The translations under genes and the position numbers were made by a program. A stretch of DNA of 17,575 bases from Parabacteroides sp. (GTDB taxonomy: Bacteria > Bacteroidota > Bacteroidia > Bacteroidales > Tannerellaceae): assembly GCA_020026285.1 (NCBI GenBank), contig JAHHQS010000079.1, forward strand, positions 1 to 17,575, in the 5' to 3' direction. A model generated the notes under the pieces. That model made no database searches. It had not been told where the DNA came from and saw nothing but the letters and a program-made list of their open reading frames with translations. Positions 16,218 through 17,575 of the stretch are shown here, piece after piece (position 1 is the stretch's first letter; every line of letters starts with the position of its first letter).

Positions 16218-16727
16218 TTAAATCTGATTGTAATAATCGGTCAGTTTTTCTGGAGATACATTTGCTGCAATAATGACTCCTTTTTCGTTGATTAAAAAGT
16301 TCCTCAAACCTTTTTCCAGTTTGTACTTCTTAAAGACTTCAGACCGTTGTCCTTCCTTTTCCTGCAACTGAGCTGTTTCTTTTAATTTGTCCGTCTCGAT
16401 AGTTGCTTCAAAAACCGATGTGATTTCATCTAAAGAGATGGAATACATGGCCAAGTTGACGGAAGAAGCATTCAACTTGTTTACTTCATTCCATAACTGA
16501 ACGTTTCTGGCTCTTGATTCAGCATCGTATGCTGCCCAAAAATTAACCAAAGTATAACGTCCATCCTGGTTTTGAAAATGAATCTCTTCATTTTCATTTT
16601 CATTCAAAACTATTCTCGGAGCAAGGTCACCAGGATTAGCGCCTTCGGTTGGCTTTGCTTCTTTGGTATCAGCGGCAATTCCTAAGAAAATCGCTGAACC
16701 TACGAGAAGATAGGCTTTAAATTTCAT
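16218..16727 (-). CDS. Exported thioredoxin-fold (TlpA/AhpC-like) protein lacking the active-site cysteines
   Basis: This 169-residue protein has an N-terminal signal peptide or anchor (about residues 4-19, cleavage near GIAAD). Its thioredoxin-like core includes PGDLAPRIVL, then YTLVNFWAAYDAESRARN and a late FLINEKGVIIAANVS strand pair. In TlpA-like proteins the NFWA segment leads into W-C-x-x-C. Here the aligned positions are Asp68 and Ser71, and no cysteine occurs anywhere in the protein. The cis-proline before the FLI strand is also not apparent. It therefore should not perform thiol-disulfide exchange and may act as a binding or structural protein in the periplasm. It is convergent with fhs, sharing a terminator, and is preceded by a long leader. 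The frame is intact, so this is not a simple pseudogene. Confidence 0.8.
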   Translation of the reverse strand: MKFKAYLLVGSAIFLGIAADTKEAKPTEGANPGDLAPRIVLNENENEEIHFQNQDGRYTLVNFWAAYDAESRARNVQLWNEVNKLNASSVNLAMYSISLDEITSVFEATIETDKLKETAQLQEKEGQRSEVFKKYKLEKGLRNFLINEKGVIIAANVSPEKLTDYYNQI

Positions 16728-16885
16728 AAAATAAATATTACGTTAAACATAACCGACATCTGAAAACTTCGTACAACTGAAATTTCAAGCTGTTTGTTTA
16801 TCACTAAATGAAACAGGTCGGCTCCCGAGTTTCGGGAAGAATGTACTGTCCTTTCGCTAAAGAAACAGAATATCATTCATTATTT
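16728..16885 (-). promoter_or_regulatory. Long, apparently structured 5' leader of the thioredoxin-like gene
   Basis: About 158 bases lie between the presumed transcription start and the minus-strand ATG, far longer than other leaders in this window. On the minus strand several helices can be drawn. Hairpin 1 (16868-16846) is CTGTTTCTTT with AAAGGACAG around AGCG, with one bulge. Hairpin 2 (16838-16822) is TTCCCG with CGGGAG. A CCGAC/GTCGG stem (16821-16817 with 16757-16753) encloses CTGTTT/AAACAG (16816-16811 with 16795-16790). It matches no riboswitch class I can name. A separate small RNA ending before the gene is another possibility. Confidence 0.45.
16804..16868. repeat. Imperfect direct repeat CTAAA(T)GAAACAG
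   Basis: CTAAATGAAACAG (16804-16816) and CTAAAGAAACAG (16857-16868) differ by one base insertion and start 53 bases apart, within the leader of the minus-strand gene. Each copy, read on the minus strand, can pair with the single AAACAG at 16795-16790. Confidence 0.5.
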
Positions 16886-16890
16886 GGCGG

Positions 16891-16898
16891 CAAAGATA
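16891..16898 (-). promoter_or_regulatory. Bacteroidetes-type -7 box for the thioredoxin-like gene
   Basis: CAAAGATA on the plus strand reads TATCTTTG on the minus strand, an exact TAnnTTTG match. It sits just upstream of the structured region, so transcription would start near 16885. A -33 TTTG is not evident at the expected spacing. Confidence 0.5.
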
Positions 16899-17297
16899 AT
16901 AGTAAAAATGTAAAAATCATATATGTTTATATCATTTTCTAACTAATTAGCAAATTTTTATATGTGTTCTTTAGCTGTTTTTGCAACTTTTATAGGCTCG
17001 GACTCTTCTTATTATTAGTTTGTTGCAGATACATTTACTAAAAGCTTTGTTTTCTATATCATACAAGTAAATAAATGGATATTTTTTTGTACATAAATTA
17101 CAATATACTCAGATGCTTTTCGATATGTGAAATTTTTTTATGCTCCTTTTATAGCCTTTTAGATAACATAATGATTATTTTTAGGCTTTAAAATAAACGG
17201 ATAAAATTGAAATATCTTGATTTGAAAAACTTAAAACGTCATTCTACCCCTTTTCATGCTGGGAAATTTGTGTTTTTACTTCTTTTTCTTCATTTTG
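16899..17297. other. AT-rich intergenic stretch without a recognised gene
   Basis: Stops are frequent in all frames, and no tRNA, rRNA or conserved protein is recognisable. T-rich runs are common, but no clear promoter or terminator is defined. It separates the leader of the minus-strand gene from the periodic repeat to the right. Confidence 0.5.
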
Positions 17298-17424
17298 GGT
17301 GCTTCTTTTCAGAAAAGAATAAGGCGTTTTGATGAAAAGGTCCATTGCTTTTGGAAAAATAAAGGAACTTTTCTGAAAAACGATGCATCCTTTTGGTCTG
17401 AATCAGACTTGTTTATCAAAAAAA
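17298..17424. repeat. Degenerate 21-base periodic repeat
   Basis: A TTT triplet recurs exactly every 21 bases at 17307, 17328, 17349, 17370, 17391 and 17412, usually preceded by a C or G and followed a few bases later by an A-run. In the frame opening at 17256 this gives a heptad-like series with Phe at residues 18, 25, 32, 39, 46 and 53, seen as units such as GTFLKND and ASFWSES. The 68-residue frame (17256-17462) has no recognised domain, so the repeat is probably a DNA feature rather than a gene. Confidence 0.55.
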
Positions 17425-17462
17425 TAAGTTTCCAGTATGTCGGAACGGCTCTTTATAATTGA

Positions 17463-17575
17463 AAATTGATTTTAAACGTATTCTCCTCTTTATTTATATT
17501 GCCTTATTTCATAGTTGTTTCGGAGTTTTTAAACGGTTCAAATTTTTAATAAATAGAGCTAGTATCTATAATGAT
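17463..17575. other. AT-rich window end, nothing recognised
   Basis: No open frame of useful length, hairpin terminator or -7 box could be supported here. It may be the upstream region of a gene beyond the window. Confidence 0.4.

Noticed and set aside
16811..16840. Resemblance of the minus-strand CGGGAGCCGACCTG stretch to the 3' part of a cobalamin riboswitch
   Set aside because: The upstream conserved core of that riboswitch is absent and the presumed transcript is too short; the likeness is limited to a few bases.
17256..17462. 68-codon open frame as a small protein gene
   Set aside because: It has no promoter or domain, is dominated by the 21-base periodicity, and opens in T-rich DNA; it is described as a repeat instead.
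1..17575. Mobile element, CRISPR array or phage genes
   Set aside because: No transposase, integrase, terminal inverted repeats, phage structural gene or regularly spaced repeat-spacer pattern was found on either strand.

Overview
The window looks like a chromosomal segment of a low-GC member of the Bacteroidales (Bacteroidetes). The evidence is the AT-rich coding style, the near absence of Shine-Dalgarno sites, several matches to the Bacteroidetes -7 box (TAnnTTTG), and the gene content: paired SGNH proteins with an MBOAT, a DUF1080 lipoprotein, and a PIN-PhoH protein. The genus cannot be fixed from the sequence alone. No tRNA, rRNA, insertion sequence, phage gene or CRISPR array was seen.

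Layout. (1) 7-1904: a rhomboid protease and a MATE exporter, overlapping by an ATGA junction. (2) 1957-6339: a three-gene cell-envelope acylation module of two SGNH-fold proteins and an MBOAT acyltransferase. The MBOAT ends exactly in the hexapeptide FIYFQF, which fits the C-terminal tyrosine 'acyl shuttle' motif known from MBOAT systems. (3) 6476-8127: a polyprenol-phosphate mannose synthase-like GT2 and a DUF1080 lipoprotein with a His/Cys-rich insert, closed by a strong terminator hairpin at 8169-8221. (4) 8222-12914: a tight run of an ArnT-like GT-C glycosyltransferase, a GT2 polyprenyl-phosphate glycosyltransferase, a tandem-duplicated LAB_N/PQ-loop-like membrane protein, a UDP-glucuronate 4-epimerase and a MarC family protein. 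The first four form a plausible complete route for making UDP-galacturonate, loading it on undecaprenyl phosphate, flipping it, and transferring it to lipid A or another surface glycan. (5) 13060-14385: a PIN-PhoH ATPase. (6) 14474-16141: formate-tetrahydrofolate ligase, ending in a bidirectional terminator shared with (7) a convergent gene at 16218-16727 for an exported thioredoxin-fold protein that has lost both active-site cysteines.

The last 848 bases (16728-17575) carry no convincing gene. They hold a promoter-like box and a long, apparently structured leader for the minus-strand thioredoxin-like gene, an AT-rich spacer, and a degenerate 21-base periodic repeat at about 17298-17424.

Most of the window deals with building, decorating or exporting envelope material. 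The most interesting systems are the SGNH-SGNH-MBOAT acylation module, the candidate lipid-linked galacturonate pathway, and the unexplained leader upstream of the cysteine-less thioredoxin-like gene.
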